Part shown: positions 16,811 through 25,704 of the stretch, in pieces
How the letters are laid out: each line of letters opens with the position of its first letter
Numbering within the stretch: position 1 is the first letter of the stretch
Source: Rhodospira trueperi
GTDB taxonomy: Bacteria; Pseudomonadota; Alphaproteobacteria; Rhodospirillales; Rhodospirillaceae
DNA: 64,000 nucleotides
NCBI RefSeq assembly: GCF_900101965.1
Contig: NZ_FNAP01000010.1
Coordinates: 106,174-170,173, forward strand
Reading direction: 5' to 3'
Position numbers and translations under genes: made by a program
Notes under the pieces: model-generated
Seen by the model: the letters and a program-made list of their open reading frames with translations, nothing else
Database searches by the model: none
Told to the model about the DNA's origin: nothing

Positions 16811-16897
16811 GTAGGGCGGATTCGACGCGCGAAGCGGGGCAATCCGCCGCGTGGCGGTGATGCGGTGGGGTTCGCCTTCGGCGCGACCCCACCCTAC
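16811..16897. repeat. Double-hairpin repeat, copy 3 with compensatory changes
   Basis: It is nearly identical to copy 2 across 87 bp. In hairpin 2, T16750 of copy 2 is G16870 here, and its partner A16767 is C16887, so the stem GGTGGGGT/ACCCCACC still pairs fully. One unpaired base nearby also differs (G16752 versus T16872). Confidence 0.85.
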
Positions 16898-17081
16898 GAC
16901 GTTTCGCATTTCGTCAACAATGCAGTCACCCGATTGCCCTGGAGCCCGATCAGGCAGCTCTTGGTTTCAGCGCGCGGCCTGCCTATGATCGGTGGTCTTG
17001 CCCGGTTCGACGGCACGACCTGAACCGGCGTCACGGCAAAGGACGACGCCCGCCTTGGTGCTGCTTCCCATCGATGTTCAT

Positions 17082-18965
17082 ATGTGGCTGACGCTGGCGC
17101 TGACCGTCGTTGTCATGACGCTGTTCGTGACCGAATGGGTCTCGCTTGAACTGACCGCGCTGGGAAGCCTGGCCACCCTTTTGGCCCTGTTCCACGTTCT
17201 CCCGGCTGTCGGCGCCGATGGCACGCAGTTGGTCACCTCGGCGGACCTCCTGGCCGGCTTTTCCAATCCAGCGCTGCTGACGGTCCTGGCACTGCTGGTG
17301 GTCGGCGAGGGCCTGATCCGAACCGGCGCGCTGGACAGCGTGGCGCATTGGACGGCACACCCGCGCCTGTCGCCCTCGGCCTCCGTGATCCTCACCCTGC
17401 TGGCCGTGCTCGCGTTGTCGGCGTTCCTCAACAACACGCCGGTGGTGGTGATCTTCATTCCCATTCTCCAGGCCATGGCGGTGCGGCTGAACGTCAATGC
17501 CAGCCGGGTGATGATGCCGCTCAGTTACGCGGCGATCCTGGGCGGCATGACGACGCTGATCGGCTCGTCCACCAACCTGCTGGTGTCCAGCGCCCTAATC
17601 GACCAGGGCCTGTCTCCCCTCGGCTTTTTCGAGATCACCGCGCCGGCGCTGGTGGTGGCTTGTCTGGGCATGCTCTACATCGTGCTTGTGATGCCCCGTC
17701 TGCTGCCCGAGCGGGCCAGCATGGCCAGCCATATGACCCACCACGGCAAGCAGTTCATTTCGCAGATCGTGGTCCCCTCCGATTCGCACCTTGTCGGCGA
17801 AAAGGCGGTGGCGGGCGCCTTCAAGTCGCTGCCCAACATCACCGTTCGGGTGATTCAGCGCGGGGAGCACGCCGAACTGCCGCCCTTCGACAGCTACGCG
17901 CTTCAGGCCGGCGACACCCTGGTGATCGCGGCGACACGGTCGGCGCTGACGGAGCTCGCGACCCGCTATCCGGGACTGCTGCACCCGCCGCGCCGCCCCG
18001 GCGAAGGAGACCGCACCCGCGACCGCCTGCGCGACAACGCAGAGGAAACACCGCAGCCGGCCCGGCGGGATAAGTCAGAAAACGGCGACAACGGCCGTGC
18101 TGCCCCGAGCGAACAGGTCATGGTGGAGGCCATGATCACGCCCTCGTCGCGCCTGATCGGCCCCAACCTCCAGCAACTGGCCTTCCGGCAACGCTACCGG
18201 TGCCTCGTGATCGGCATCCAGCGGCGCGCCCGGATGATCCGCGCCAGCATGACGCAGATCCGCCTGGAGGCCGGTGACAACCTGCTCATCACCGGTCGGC
18301 AGTCCGACATTGCCGCGCTCGGTCAGGACCGCGACCTCGTCGTGCTATCCGGCACCACCGGAACCCTGCCCCAGCGGCACCATGCCGTGCTGGCCAGCAC
18401 CATCTTCATCGTCGCCGTCGGACTGGCGGCCCTGGGAGTGGTCCCAATTGTCGTCTCGGCCATCGTGGCGGCGACGCTGATGGTGGCCATTGGGGCCGTG
18501 AACCTGCGGCAGGCGACGCGCGCCCTGGATCGCAAGATCCTGCTGGTCGTCGTCGCCGCCCTGGCGCTGGGACAGGCGCTGGAGGCCACCGGCGCCGCCT
18601 CGTTCGTCGCCCACTCGGCCCTCGGCCTGTTCAAGGACCTCGGTCCGGCCGTGATCCTGTCGATGTTCTTCCTCCTCGTGGCCGGCTTCACCAACGTGCT
18701 GACCAACAACGCCTGCGCGGTGCTGTTCATTCCGGTGGGAATCAACCTCGCCGAACAACTGGGGATGGATCCCCACATCTTCGCCATCACCACGGTCCTG
18801 GCGGCCAACTGCAGTTTTGCGTCTCCGGTCGGGTATCAGACCAACCTGCTGATCATGGGGCCGGGGCATTATGCCTTCACCGACTACGTCCGGGCCGGCC
18901 TGCCGCTACTGCTGCTGGTCTGGCTGGCCTACAGCCTATTCGCGCCGTGGTATTGGGGGCTTTAG
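17082..18965 (+). CDS. SLC13/DASS-family permease with two TrkA-C (RCK_C) domains
   Basis: Inner-membrane carrier of the divalent-anion:sodium symporter superfamily, whose members move dicarboxylates, sulfate or citrate. The 627-residue protein has an N-terminal membrane half with the conserved 'ALSAFLNNTPVVVIFIP' (NNTP) and 'TLIGSSTNLLV', two central RCK_C domains (about 225-310 and 345-430), and a C-terminal membrane half with the second 'TNVLTNNACAVLFIP'. An Arg/Glu-rich linker separates the RCK_C domains. ATG 17082 lacks a clear ribosome-binding site. TTG 17055 or GTG 17058, downstream of AAGGA at 17039, would add eight or nine residues. The substrate is undetermined. Confidence 0.88.
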   Translation: MWLTLALTVVVMTLFVTEWVSLELTALGSLATLLALFHVLPAVGADGTQLVTSADLLAGFSNPALLTVLALLVVGEGLIRTGALDSVAHWTAHPRLSPSASVILTLLAVLALSAFLNNTPVVVIFIPILQAMAVRLNVNASRVMMPLSYAAILGGMTTLIGSSTNLLVSSALIDQGLSPLGFFEITAPALVVACLGMLYIVLVMPRLLPERASMASHMTHHGKQFISQIVVPSDSHLVGEKAVAGAFKSLPNITVRVIQRGEHAELPPFDSYALQAGDTLVIAATRSALTELATRYPGLLHPPRRPGEGDRTRDRLRDNAEETPQPARRDKSENGDNGRAAPSEQVMVEAMITPSSRLIGPNLQQLAFRQRYRCLVIGIQRRARMIRASMTQIRLEAGDNLLITGRQSDIAALGQDRDLVVLSGTTGTLPQRHHAVLASTIFIVAVGLAALGVVPIVVSAIVAATLMVAIGAVNLRQATRALDRKILLVVVAALALGQALEATGAASFVAHSALGLFKDLGPAVILSMFFLLVAGFTNVLTNNACAVLFIPVGINLAEQLGMDPHIFAITTVLAANCSFASPVGYQTNLLIMGPGHYAFTDYVRAGLPLLLLVWLAYSLFAPWYWGL

Positions 18966-19045
18966 ACGCGCCCGCGAGACTGGCGGAAGGCCGTCGGCCG
19001 CGATAGGCTGGCCGGGTCCCACTCTCCCGACCCCGGAGGTGCCCG

Positions 19046-20770
19046 ATGGAAACGATGAACCGATGCGTCGCGCTGCTGTTCCTGGCGGCGTTGCTTGTGG
19101 GTGCGATGGTCATCGCGCAAACCCCGGATCGCCGGGAGACCGCGTCCGCCCCGACCCGCTTCATGGTCGCCGCCGCCAACCCCCTGGCCGCAGAAGCCGG
19201 CCGGGCGGTCCTGGCCGAGGGCGGCACGGCGGCCGACGCGGCGGTGGCGGTGCAGATGATGCTGAACCTCGTCGAGCCGCAGTCCTCCGGCATCGGCGGT
19301 GGCGCGTTCGCGCTGTACTGGGATGCCTCCGAACGCCGTCTGATCACGCTGGACGGCCGCGAAAAAGCGCCGATGGCGGCCGACGAAACCTATTGGCTGG
19401 GGCCGGACGGCGAACCGGTGAGTTGGTGGGACGCGGTCGTCGGCGGTCGCTCGGTCGGCGTGCCGGGGACGCTCAAGCTGTTGGAGACGATGCACCAGCG
19501 GTACGGCAGCCAAGCCTGGGCCGACCTGCTCCAGCCGACCATCGAGACGGCGGACGCCGGATTCGAGATCTCCCCCCGTCTGGCCGAGTCGATCGCCGCC
19601 GCGCAGGAGAAGAAGCTCGACCTGTTCGAGACCGCGCGGGCCTATTTCTTCGCGGCCGACGGCACGCCGAAGACGGCCGGAACGGTACTGCGCAATCCCG
19701 CCTTCGCCGACACCCTGCGCCTGATCGCGGAACAGGGATCGGCGCCGTTCTATGAGGGCGAGATCGCCGCCAACATCGTCGCGGCGGTCAAGACCGAGAT
19801 CAATCCAGGCATCCTGACCCTGGACGATCTGGCGGCCTATGAGGTGGTCGAGCGCGCGCCGGTCTGTGTGCCGTACCGCGCGTACGAGGTGTGCGGCATG
19901 GGGCCGCCGACCTCCGGCGGTCTGACGGTGGGCCAGATTCTCGGGATGTTGGAGGCGTTCGACCTCCCCGCGATGGAGCCGTCGGCGGAAGCGTGGCACC
20001 TCTACATCGAGGCCGCCAAGCTGGCCTATGCCGACCGCGCGCTGTACATGGCCGATTCGGACTATGTGGACATGCCGACGCGCGGGCTGATCGACGCCGG
20101 CTATCTGGCCGGGCGGGCCGGCCTGATCGATCCCGACAGCGCCATGGACAGGGCCGAGGCCGGGTCTCCGCCGTGGGATGAGGCCGCCATCTGGTCGCCC
20201 GACACCCAGGTGGAACGGCCAGGCACCAGTCATTTCGTCATTGTCGATTCGCACGGCGACATGCTGTCGATGACCACCACCATCGAGACCGGCTTCGGCA
20301 GCCGCGTGATGACGCGCGGATTCCTGCTGAACAACGAACTGACCGACTTCGCCCGCGCGCCGGAGGACGACGGCCGCCCGGTCGCCAACCGGGTGGAGGG
20401 CGGCAAACGGCCCCGCTCGTCCATGTCGCCGACCATCGTGTTCAAGGACGACGAGCCTGTGGTGCTGGTGGGGTCGCCGGGTGGATCGCGCATCATCAAC
20501 TACGTGGCCAACGCCCTGGTGGCGATGCTCGACTGGGGCATGGACCCGCAGGCCGCCGTTTCCATGGGCCATGTCGTCAACCGCAACGGTGCCACGGACC
20601 TTGAGGAGGGCTCCGACGCCGAGGCCCTGGCGGAGGCGCTCCAGGCCTTGGGTCACGAGATCAATGTGCGGCTGCTCGAATCGGGCCTGCATGCGATCCG
20701 GATCGGCGCGGACGGCAGTCTGACCGGCGGCGCCGATCCGCGCCGCGAGGGCGTGGCCCTTGGGGAGTAG
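19046..20770 (+). CDS. ggt: Gamma-glutamyltranspeptidase (glutathione hydrolase)
   Basis: Exported enzyme that hydrolyses or transfers the gamma-glutamyl group of glutathione. It is made as a precursor that cleaves itself into two subunits. The 574 residues begin with a hydrophobic signal segment (about 8-25). The large subunit follows, and the autocatalytic nucleophile is Thr394 in 'ERPGTSHFVIVD'. 'MSPTIVFKD' and 'VGSPGGSRIIN' provide the oxyanion and substrate-binding region. 'GREKAP' carries the arginine that binds the glutamyl carboxylate. GGAGG precedes the ATG. It is about 80 bp after the carrier gene, and a SixA-like gene follows. Confidence 0.94.
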   Translation: METMNRCVALLFLAALLVGAMVIAQTPDRRETASAPTRFMVAAANPLAAEAGRAVLAEGGTAADAAVAVQMMLNLVEPQSSGIGGGAFALYWDASERRLITLDGREKAPMAADETYWLGPDGEPVSWWDAVVGGRSVGVPGTLKLLETMHQRYGSQAWADLLQPTIETADAGFEISPRLAESIAAAQEKKLDLFETARAYFFAADGTPKTAGTVLRNPAFADTLRLIAEQGSAPFYEGEIAANIVAAVKTEINPGILTLDDLAAYEVVERAPVCVPYRAYEVCGMGPPTSGGLTVGQILGMLEAFDLPAMEPSAEAWHLYIEAAKLAYADRALYMADSDYVDMPTRGLIDAGYLAGRAGLIDPDSAMDRAEAGSPPWDEAAIWSPDTQVERPGTSHFVIVDSHGDMLSMTTTIETGFGSRVMTRGFLLNNELTDFARAPEDDGRPVANRVEGGKRPRSSMSPTIVFKDDEPVVLVGSPGGSRIINYVANALVAMLDWGMDPQAAVSMGHVVNRNGATDLEEGSDAEALAEALQALGHEINVRLLESGLHAIRIGADGSLTGGADPRREGVALGE

Positions 20771-20806
20771 ACCGTCGATGGCGCGCTGGCGACGGACCGA
20801 AAACAC

Positions 20807-21349
20807 GTGAAGCGGCTCTATCTCTTCCGTCACGCCAAATCGAGTTGGGAGCATCCCAACCTGGAGGATCACGATCGTCCGCTGGCACCGCGCGGCGAGC
20901 ACGCCGCCACGGCCATGGGCGCGGTTTTGGAGGGCTTGTCTCCGCGCCCGGCTTGGGTCCTGTGCTCCACCGCTGTCCGGGCCAGACAGACACATGACCT
21001 CGCGCGGCACGGGCTGGCCGACATCCCGGCGAGTGCCGTTCTGGTCGAGCCTGACCTGTACACCTTTGAGGCATCCGCGCTGCGCCAGCGGCTGCAACGG
21101 CTGGACGACGGCGTTCCGTCCGTTCTGGTGATCGCCCACAATCCGGCGCTGGAGGACCTCGCCCGCGACCTGACGACTGGGGACGACGGTTCGGCGCGAA
21201 GACGTCTGCGTCGGAAATTCCCCACCGCCGCGCTGGCCGTCCTGGCGTTGGACGTCGCCCGCTGGGCCGATCTGGCGCCCGGTCGCGGCCACGTGGCCGA
21301 TTTCATTCGACCGGCGGATCTCGAATCTGCTCCGACCGAGCCGCGTTGA
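20807..21349 (+). CDS. SixA-like histidine phosphatase family protein
   Basis: Protein of 180 residues from the small branch of the histidine phosphatase (phosphoglycerate mutase-like) superfamily. The catalytic 'FRHAKSSW' places the phospho-accepting histidine at position 9, and a second histidine follows in 'VIAHNPALEDL'. SixA removes phosphate from phosphohistidine in some signalling proteins, but homologues vary, so the substrate is uncertain. The start is GTG at 20807. Its 3' end overlaps the convergent hda gene by 47 bp. Confidence 0.85.
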   Translation: MKRLYLFRHAKSSWEHPNLEDHDRPLAPRGEHAATAMGAVLEGLSPRPAWVLCSTAVRARQTHDLARHGLADIPASAVLVEPDLYTFEASALRQRLQRLDDGVPSVLVIAHNPALEDLARDLTTGDDGSARRRLRRKFPTAALAVLALDVARWADLAPGRGHVADFIRPADLESAPTEPR

Positions 21350-22046
21350 TCGCCTCCCGGGCCAAGACCTGGGTGATGGGCCGTCCTTTGCTTAGGGCAA
21401 GACGGTCGAGCCGCTCCACGACGTCCCGCACGGCGCCGAAGCTGCGCTCCAGGTGGCGGGCCAGATAGCGGACCACCTCCGGCGAGACCGACACCTGCCG
21501 GTCGGCGAACAGCTTGACCACGATCATCTGCATCAGCGTTTCGTCGGGGTGCGTGATCTCCGCCACCGGCAGCGCCGCGAGGCGAGAGCGCAGGTCGGGC
21601 AAGCTCACCGGCCAGCGGGCGGGCGGCTCGGCGGCGGTCAGCAGCAGATGTCCGCCGGTCTCGGCCGTCAGGTTCAGCAGGTGGAACAGGGCCTCCTGCA
21701 GGGCCGCGTCCAGGATCGGCATCCCCGGCCCCAGTTCCAGCACCATCGGCCCGACCCGTTCCTCGACAAGCGCCTCGTCAAGCCGCGCGGCATCCGGACG
21801 GTCGAGAATCACCGCGCCGGCCCGCGCCGCGAGCACATGGGCCAGATGCGTCTTGCCGCAGCCGGCCGGCCCCACCAGCGCCAGCGCCGGCCCCGGCCAG
21901 TCTGGCCACCGGTCGATCCAGGCCACGGCGGCGGCATTGCACGGCGCCACCAGGAAATCCGCGCGGTCGAGCGCCGGCCGGGTGGGAAACGCGAAGGCCA
22001 TCTGCCGGGGACCCGGTGCCGCTTCGTCCCTGTCGGGGCCGCTCAT
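21303..22046 (-). CDS. hda: HdaA-type DnaA regulator (DnaA-related AAA+ protein)
   Basis: Hda/HdaA binds the DNA-loaded sliding clamp and promotes ATP hydrolysis by DnaA, limiting re-initiation of replication. The 247 residues include a short N-terminal 'RQMAFAF' resembling a clamp-binding motif (about 14-20). An AAA+ domain follows with Walker A at 59-67 ('GPAGCGKTH') and a degenerate Walker B region around 'MVLELGPGMP'. Sensor and lid segments come last ('DLRSRLAALPVAEI', 'FGAVRDVVERLDRLAL'). It lacks the DnaA DNA-binding domain IV, which separates it from DnaA. Its ATG overlaps the stop of the upstream CDP-alcohol transferase gene (ATGA). Confidence 0.88.
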   Translation of the reverse strand: MSGPDRDEAAPGPRQMAFAFPTRPALDRADFLVAPCNAAAVAWIDRWPDWPGPALALVGPAGCGKTHLAHVLAARAGAVILDRPDAARLDEALVEERVGPMVLELGPGMPILDAALQEALFHLLNLTAETGGHLLLTAAEPPARWPVSLPDLRSRLAALPVAEITHPDETLMQMIVVKLFADRQVSVSPEVVRYLARHLERSFGAVRDVVERLDRLALSKGRPITQVLAREAINAARSEQIRDPPVE

Positions 22047-22624
22047 CGGCCCGGGCCTCCCCCGCCCCGCGACCGCGTGGACCCCGCCATGTGCGACAGC
22101 GCCGCCCGGCCATAGTCGAGTCCGGAGGCCAGGGTCGTCACCGCCACGATGGGAACGAGGATCGCCAACACCGGTTTGGTCAGGCCATCGGACAGAATGG
22201 GGGTCGCCAGCGCGACCGCCACCAGAACGATCTGAGCCAGGGTGTTGGCCCGAGAGATTCGCGTCGGCCGGGGCGCAAACGCACCACCGCCTAGACGGAT
22301 CAGAATCGCGCCCGCGACCAGGGCCAGATCCCGCCCGATCACCAGAACGGCCAGCCACGCCGGCAGGTCCCCGCGCAGCGCCAGGACGATGAACACGCCG
22401 GAGACCAGGGCCTTGTCGGCCAACGGATCCAGCAGGGCACCCAGCGCCGTGCGTGCATTCAGGCGGCGCGCCAGGGCGCCGTCGAGCGCGTCGGTCAGTC
22501 CGGCCACCAGGAACAACAGGAAGGCGGCCCAGTCCCAGCCCCGCATCAGGCACCACAGGATGGGAGCGACCAGAACAAGCCGCATGGCCGTCAGTGCATT
22601 GGGGAGATGCGCCCACCTCACCAC
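22043..22624 (-). CDS. CDP-alcohol phosphatidyltransferase family protein
   Basis: Membrane enzyme of 193 residues that transfers a phosphatidyl group from CDP-diacylglycerol to an alcohol. The family signature D-G-x2-A-R-x8-G-x3-D-x3-D is intact in 'DALDGALARRLNARTALG' continuing to 'LLDPLADK'. Four to six transmembrane segments are visible. The length is close to PgsA, but PgsA and cardiolipin synthase-type members cannot be told apart here. It lies between DUF2066 (7-bp overlap) and hda (4-bp overlap), so the three genes are tightly coupled. Confidence 0.88.
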   Translation of the reverse strand: MVRWAHLPNALTAMRLVLVAPILWCLMRGWDWAAFLLFLVAGLTDALDGALARRLNARTALGALLDPLADKALVSGVFIVLALRGDLPAWLAVLVIGRDLALVAGAILIRLGGGAFAPRPTRISRANTLAQIVLVAVALATPILSDGLTKPVLAILVPIVAVTTLASGLDYGRAALSHMAGSTRSRGGGGPGR

Positions 22625-23904
22625 GTCGTCGCGGTCCCTCCGTACTCCGGCGCTTGACCGTATCCCGAGCCCTGACCTTGGGGCGCCGCTCCTTGCGAGC
22701 CATCGCTCGGATAAGGGTATCCGGCTCCCGGGCCGGCGCCGGGGCCGGCCACGGCGCGTCCGATCATCCAGTAGCCGCCCCGCTCGGTCAGGGTCAGCCC
22801 TTCCGACGCCAGCGCGGCGCCCACCTGCCCGATATCGCCGAGCACGGTCAGCGTCAGTTGCGCCATCTCCCGCGACATGGCCTGCACCCTCATGTCGCTC
22901 ACCAGGGGCGAGCGCTCCAACACACGACGGATCGCCACCCAGTCGTCGAAGCCGCCCAGGGTGACCAGGGCCGTGGCCTGCCGGGCGGCGCCGCCACGGA
23001 CCATCGTCGCCTGTCGCCAGTCCGACTCCATGCGGCGCGCCAGTTCGGTGGCGGCCCGGATCAGAAAGGCCGCATCGTCCTCGTCAGGTCCGCGCTGGAT
23101 GGTCTGCTTCCCGGTGCGCGCCATAGCGCGCGGAGAGCCGTAGTTCAGGGACACCGTCAGCATGTTCGGCGCCGTGCGCACGGCATGGGCCACGAGAACG
23201 CGGGAATGGCCGTAGCGCGAGATCAGCCGATCCAGCGCCGTGCTGTCCGGCACCAGAGCCTCCTCGGCGGTGATGCTGGTGACGTCGCGCAGATCGCCGG
23301 TCGGCACCTCCAGCGGCATCAGCATATTGCCGCTGTCCTGTTGCCGCCACGCGGCCAGCCAGGGGTTGGTGTCCTCCCACAACAGGGCCGTGGCCAGCGG
23401 ATCCGACTGATAGACGGGCACGACCAGAACCGGCGCCGACGCGCTGGCGGCAAAGGCGATGCCGTGCGTGCGCAACAGGCCGCGCACCGCATCGCCGTTG
23501 AACTCGACCGTCATCATCGCGCGGTAGGCGGTGTCCGTGGTGCGTTCAGCGGCCAGACTGTAGGTCTCGACCATGCCGCGCGCGGTCGACGCATCGACGG
23601 GCGGCAGACGGCCATGATCGGCCGGGTCCGTGATGCGCCGCATGACCTCCTGAAGGGCCTTGACCTGTCCCGCCGCGATGGCCTGATCGCGCGCCGCCGC
23701 AGGATCGGCCGCTTCGGCCTCGGTGGCCACCGCGCGGACGGTGTAGCCCGTCGCCTCGCCCGGTCCAGGCCCCTGGGCGCCGGCAGGAGCGGTCCCGGCC
23801 ACGGCCAGAACCGCCCCGACCAGCAGCGCGACAAGCAGCGCCGAAATCATCGTCCGGAGGCCCCCGGTTGCAACGGGCGCCCGTTCGGGTATGGTTCGCC
23901 GCAT
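22618..23904 (-). CDS. DUF2066 domain-containing exported protein
   Basis: Uncharacterised family common in proteobacteria. The 428-residue protein has an Arg-containing N terminus, a hydrophobic segment and '[10 protein letters not shown]', fitting a signal peptide cleaved after AQ. The mature part begins with the family's '[20 protein letters not shown]' and ends in a Gly/Pro/Gln-rich tail. The ATG at 23904 lies inside the divergent purM reading frame: the two starts overlap head-to-head by 14 bp. ATG 23850 would remove the overlap but also the basic residues of the signal peptide. Function unknown. Confidence 0.8.
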   Translation of the reverse strand: MRRTIPERAPVATGGLRTMISALLVALLVGAVLAVAGTAPAGAQGPGPGEATGYTVRAVATEAEAADPAAARDQAIAAGQVKALQEVMRRITDPADHGRLPPVDASTARGMVETYSLAAERTTDTAYRAMMTVEFNGDAVRGLLRTHGIAFAASASAPVLVVPVYQSDPLATALLWEDTNPWLAAWRQQDSGNMLMPLEVPTGDLRDVTSITAEEALVPDSTALDRLISRYGHSRVLVAHAVRTAPNMLTVSLNYGSPRAMARTGKQTIQRGPDEDDAAFLIRAATELARRMESDWRQATMVRGGAARQATALVTLGGFDDWVAIRRVLERSPLVSDMRVQAMSREMAQLTLTVLGDIGQVGAALASEGLTLTERGGYWMIGRAVAGPGAGPGAGYPYPSDGSQGAAPQGQGSGYGQAPEYGGTATTW

Positions 23905-25033
23905 CCGTTCCCGTCCTTCCGTCAACTCGCGCGAGGCCGCCATTTCCACTCCCTCTCACACCGCCGACCCATCGCCGGAGGGTCTGACCTACAAGGCCGC
24001 CGGGGTCGATATCGCCGCCGGAGATGCCCTGGTTCAGGCCATCAAGCCGCTGGCCCGCGCCACCGCGCGCCCCGGCGCGGATGCCGCCCTGGGCGGTTTC
24101 GGCGCCGTCTTCGATCTGGCCGGCGCCGGATTCCGCGATCCCCTGTTGGTCGCCGCCACCGACGGCGTCGGCACCAAGCTGAGACTCGCCATCGAAACCG
24201 GGCGACACGAAGGCATCGGCATCGACCTTGTGGCCATGTGCGTCAATGACCTCGTGGTCCAGGGCGCCGAGCCCCTGTTGTTTCTGGACTATTACGCCAC
24301 CGCGCGTCTGGATGTCGAGACCGCGCGCGCGGTCGTCGCCAGCATCGCCGAGGGATGCCGCATGGCCGGTTGTGCCTTGGCCGGCGGCGAGACGGCCGAA
24401 ATGCCCGGCCTCTATGCGGATGGGGACTATGATCTGGCCGGCTTCGCGCTGGGCGCCGTCGAGCGCGGCCACCTGCTGACCGGGGACCGCGTGACCGACG
24501 GCGACGTGCTGGTCGGGCTGGCCTCCAGCGGCCTGCACTCCAACGGCTATTCGCTGGTGCGCCGGGTGCTGGCCGACCAGGGGCTGACCTGGGACGCACC
24601 GGCCCCGTTCGACGAGAAACGCACCCTGGGCGAGGCCCTGCTGAGCCCGACCCGCATTTACGTCAAGGCGTGCCTGGAGGCCGTGCGGTTCGGCGCCGTG
24701 CATGCCCTGGCCCACATCACCGGCGGCGGGTTCGTGGAGAACATCCCGCGCGTGCTGCCGAACGGTCTGGCGGCGGTGCTGGACGCCGACGCCCTGCCCC
24801 TGCCCCCGGTGTTCCAATGGCTGAAGCGGGCCGGCGGCATTGCGCCCCTTGAAATGGCCCGCACCTTCAACTGCGGCATCGGCATGGTCGCCGCCGTGGC
24901 GCCCGACCATGTGGACGAGGCCGTCTCCCGCCTCTCCGAGCAGGGCGAGGCGCCCCGCGTCATCGGCCGCGTCGCGCCGCGCGGCGACGGCCCGGCCGTG
25001 CGCCTGGACGGACTCGACGAGGCGTGGTCATGA
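23891..25033 (+). CDS. purM: Phosphoribosylformylglycinamidine cyclo-ligase (AIR synthetase)
   Basis: PurM closes the imidazole ring, converting FGAM to AIR with ATP, the fifth step of de novo purine synthesis. The 380-residue protein has '[15 protein letters not shown]' near the start, the nucleotide-binding '[12 protein letters not shown]', '[19 protein letters not shown]', '[11 protein letters not shown]' and '[13 protein letters not shown]'. The first 30 residues are an extra polar leader. The ATG at 23891 is the only ATG before the conserved region and overlaps the divergent DUF2066 start. purN overlaps its stop by 4 bp. Confidence 0.96.
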   Translation: MVRRIRSRPSVNSREAAISTPSHTADPSPEGLTYKAAGVDIAAGDALVQAIKPLARATARPGADAALGGFGAVFDLAGAGFRDPLLVAATDGVGTKLRLAIETGRHEGIGIDLVAMCVNDLVVQGAEPLLFLDYYATARLDVETARAVVASIAEGCRMAGCALAGGETAEMPGLYADGDYDLAGFALGAVERGHLLTGDRVTDGDVLVGLASSGLHSNGYSLVRRVLADQGLTWDAPAPFDEKRTLGEALLSPTRIYVKACLEAVRFGAVHALAHITGGGFVENIPRVLPNGLAAVLDADALPLPPVFQWLKRAGGIAPLEMARTFNCGIGMVAAVAPDHVDEAVSRLSEQGEAPRVIGRVAPRGDGPAVRLDGLDEAWS

Positions 25034-25704
25034 CCCCCGCCGGCCCCGAGGACAAGCGCGTCCCAACCGCCATTCTCATCTCCGGGCGCGGCAGCAACAT
25101 GATGGCCCTGGCCGAGGCCTGCGCCGACCCCGCGTTTCCGGCCCGCATCGTCCTGGTGCTCAGCAACGAGCCCGACGCCCCGGGCCTGACCTGGGCGGCC
25201 GACCGGGGCCTGCCCACCGCCGTAATCCACCATCGGGCCTATGACGACCGCGAGAGTTTCGAAGCGGCAATGACCGAGCGCCTGCGGGAGGCCGGGGCGC
25301 GGCTGGTCTGTCTGGCCGGGTTCATGCGGTTGCTGACGCCGGGGTTCGTCTCGACCTGGGGTGAGCGCATCCTGAACATCCATCCCGCGCTGTTGCCGGC
25401 GTTCAAGGGCCTGCACACCCATGAGCGGGCGTTGGACGCCGGGGCCAGGGTGCATGGCTGCACGGTTCACCTCGTCAGCGCCGAGATGGACTCCGGCCCC
25501 ATCGTCGCCCAGGCCGCCGTGCCGGTGCTGGCCGACGACACGCCGGAGACGCTGGCGGCGCGGGTGCTGGAACAGGAACACCGCATCTACCCGCTGGCCC
25601 TGCGCCTGCTGGCGGAGGGACGGCTGCACGTCACCGGCGCCGCCTGTCATGTGCGCGGCGCCCAGGGACCGGACGCCGGGCCGCTGGTCAACCCTGTGGG
25701 GTAG
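25030..25704 (+). CDS. purN: Phosphoribosylglycinamide formyltransferase
   Basis: PurN transfers a formyl group from 10-formyl-tetrahydrofolate to GAR, the third purine step. The 224 residues show the phosphate-binding '[10 protein letters not shown]' and the catalytic Asn-His pair in '[22 protein letters not shown]'. The catalytic Asp is in '[13 protein letters not shown]'. ATG 25030 overlaps the purM stop (ATGA). Its last 17 bp overlap the convergent methyltransferase gene. Confidence 0.96.
   Translation: MTPAGPEDKRVPTAILISGRGSNMMALAEACADPAFPARIVLVLSNEPDAPGLTWAADRGLPTAVIHHRAYDDRESFEAAMTERLREAGARLVCLAGFMRLLTPGFVSTWGERILNIHPALLPAFKGLHTHERALDAGARVHGCTVHLVSAEMDSGPIVAQAAVPVLADDTPETLAARVLEQEHRIYPLALRLLAEGRLHVTGAACHVRGAQGPDAGPLVNPVG

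Larger units (their letters stand above)
16475..16949. mobile_element. 463-bp MITE-like element with 18-bp terminal inverted repeats
   Basis: TCCAGGGCAATCGGGTGA at 16481-16498 is exactly the reverse complement of 16926-16943. Immediately outside the two ends lies the same 6-bp direct repeat, GCCCGA (16475-16480 and 16944-16949). Perfect inverted termini plus a target-site duplication are the hallmarks of a transposed element. The inside has no transposase or other plausible gene. It carries three tandem 120-bp units, each with an 87-bp double hairpin. The element would therefore be non-autonomous, depending on a transposase elsewhere. Caution: the terminus itself contains ATCGGG, which can pair with the flanking CCCGAT, so some of the symmetry might have another origin. 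Confidence 0.6.

Noticed and set aside
16571-16897. Possible CRISPR array
   Set aside because: The 33-bp 'spacers' are nearly identical to one another, the 'repeats' are 87 bp double hairpins, and no cas genes are present.
16505-17023. Open frames with 40-residue repeats on both strands across the triple-hairpin array
   Set aside because: The 120-bp period is divisible by three, so any frame through it gives periodic protein. Stems and compensatory changes point to a structured non-coding repeat instead.
18962-21292. A 776-codon leftward open frame opposite ggt and the SixA-like gene
   Set aside because: It is antisense to clear genes, spans gene borders, and has no family resemblance or ribosome-binding site.
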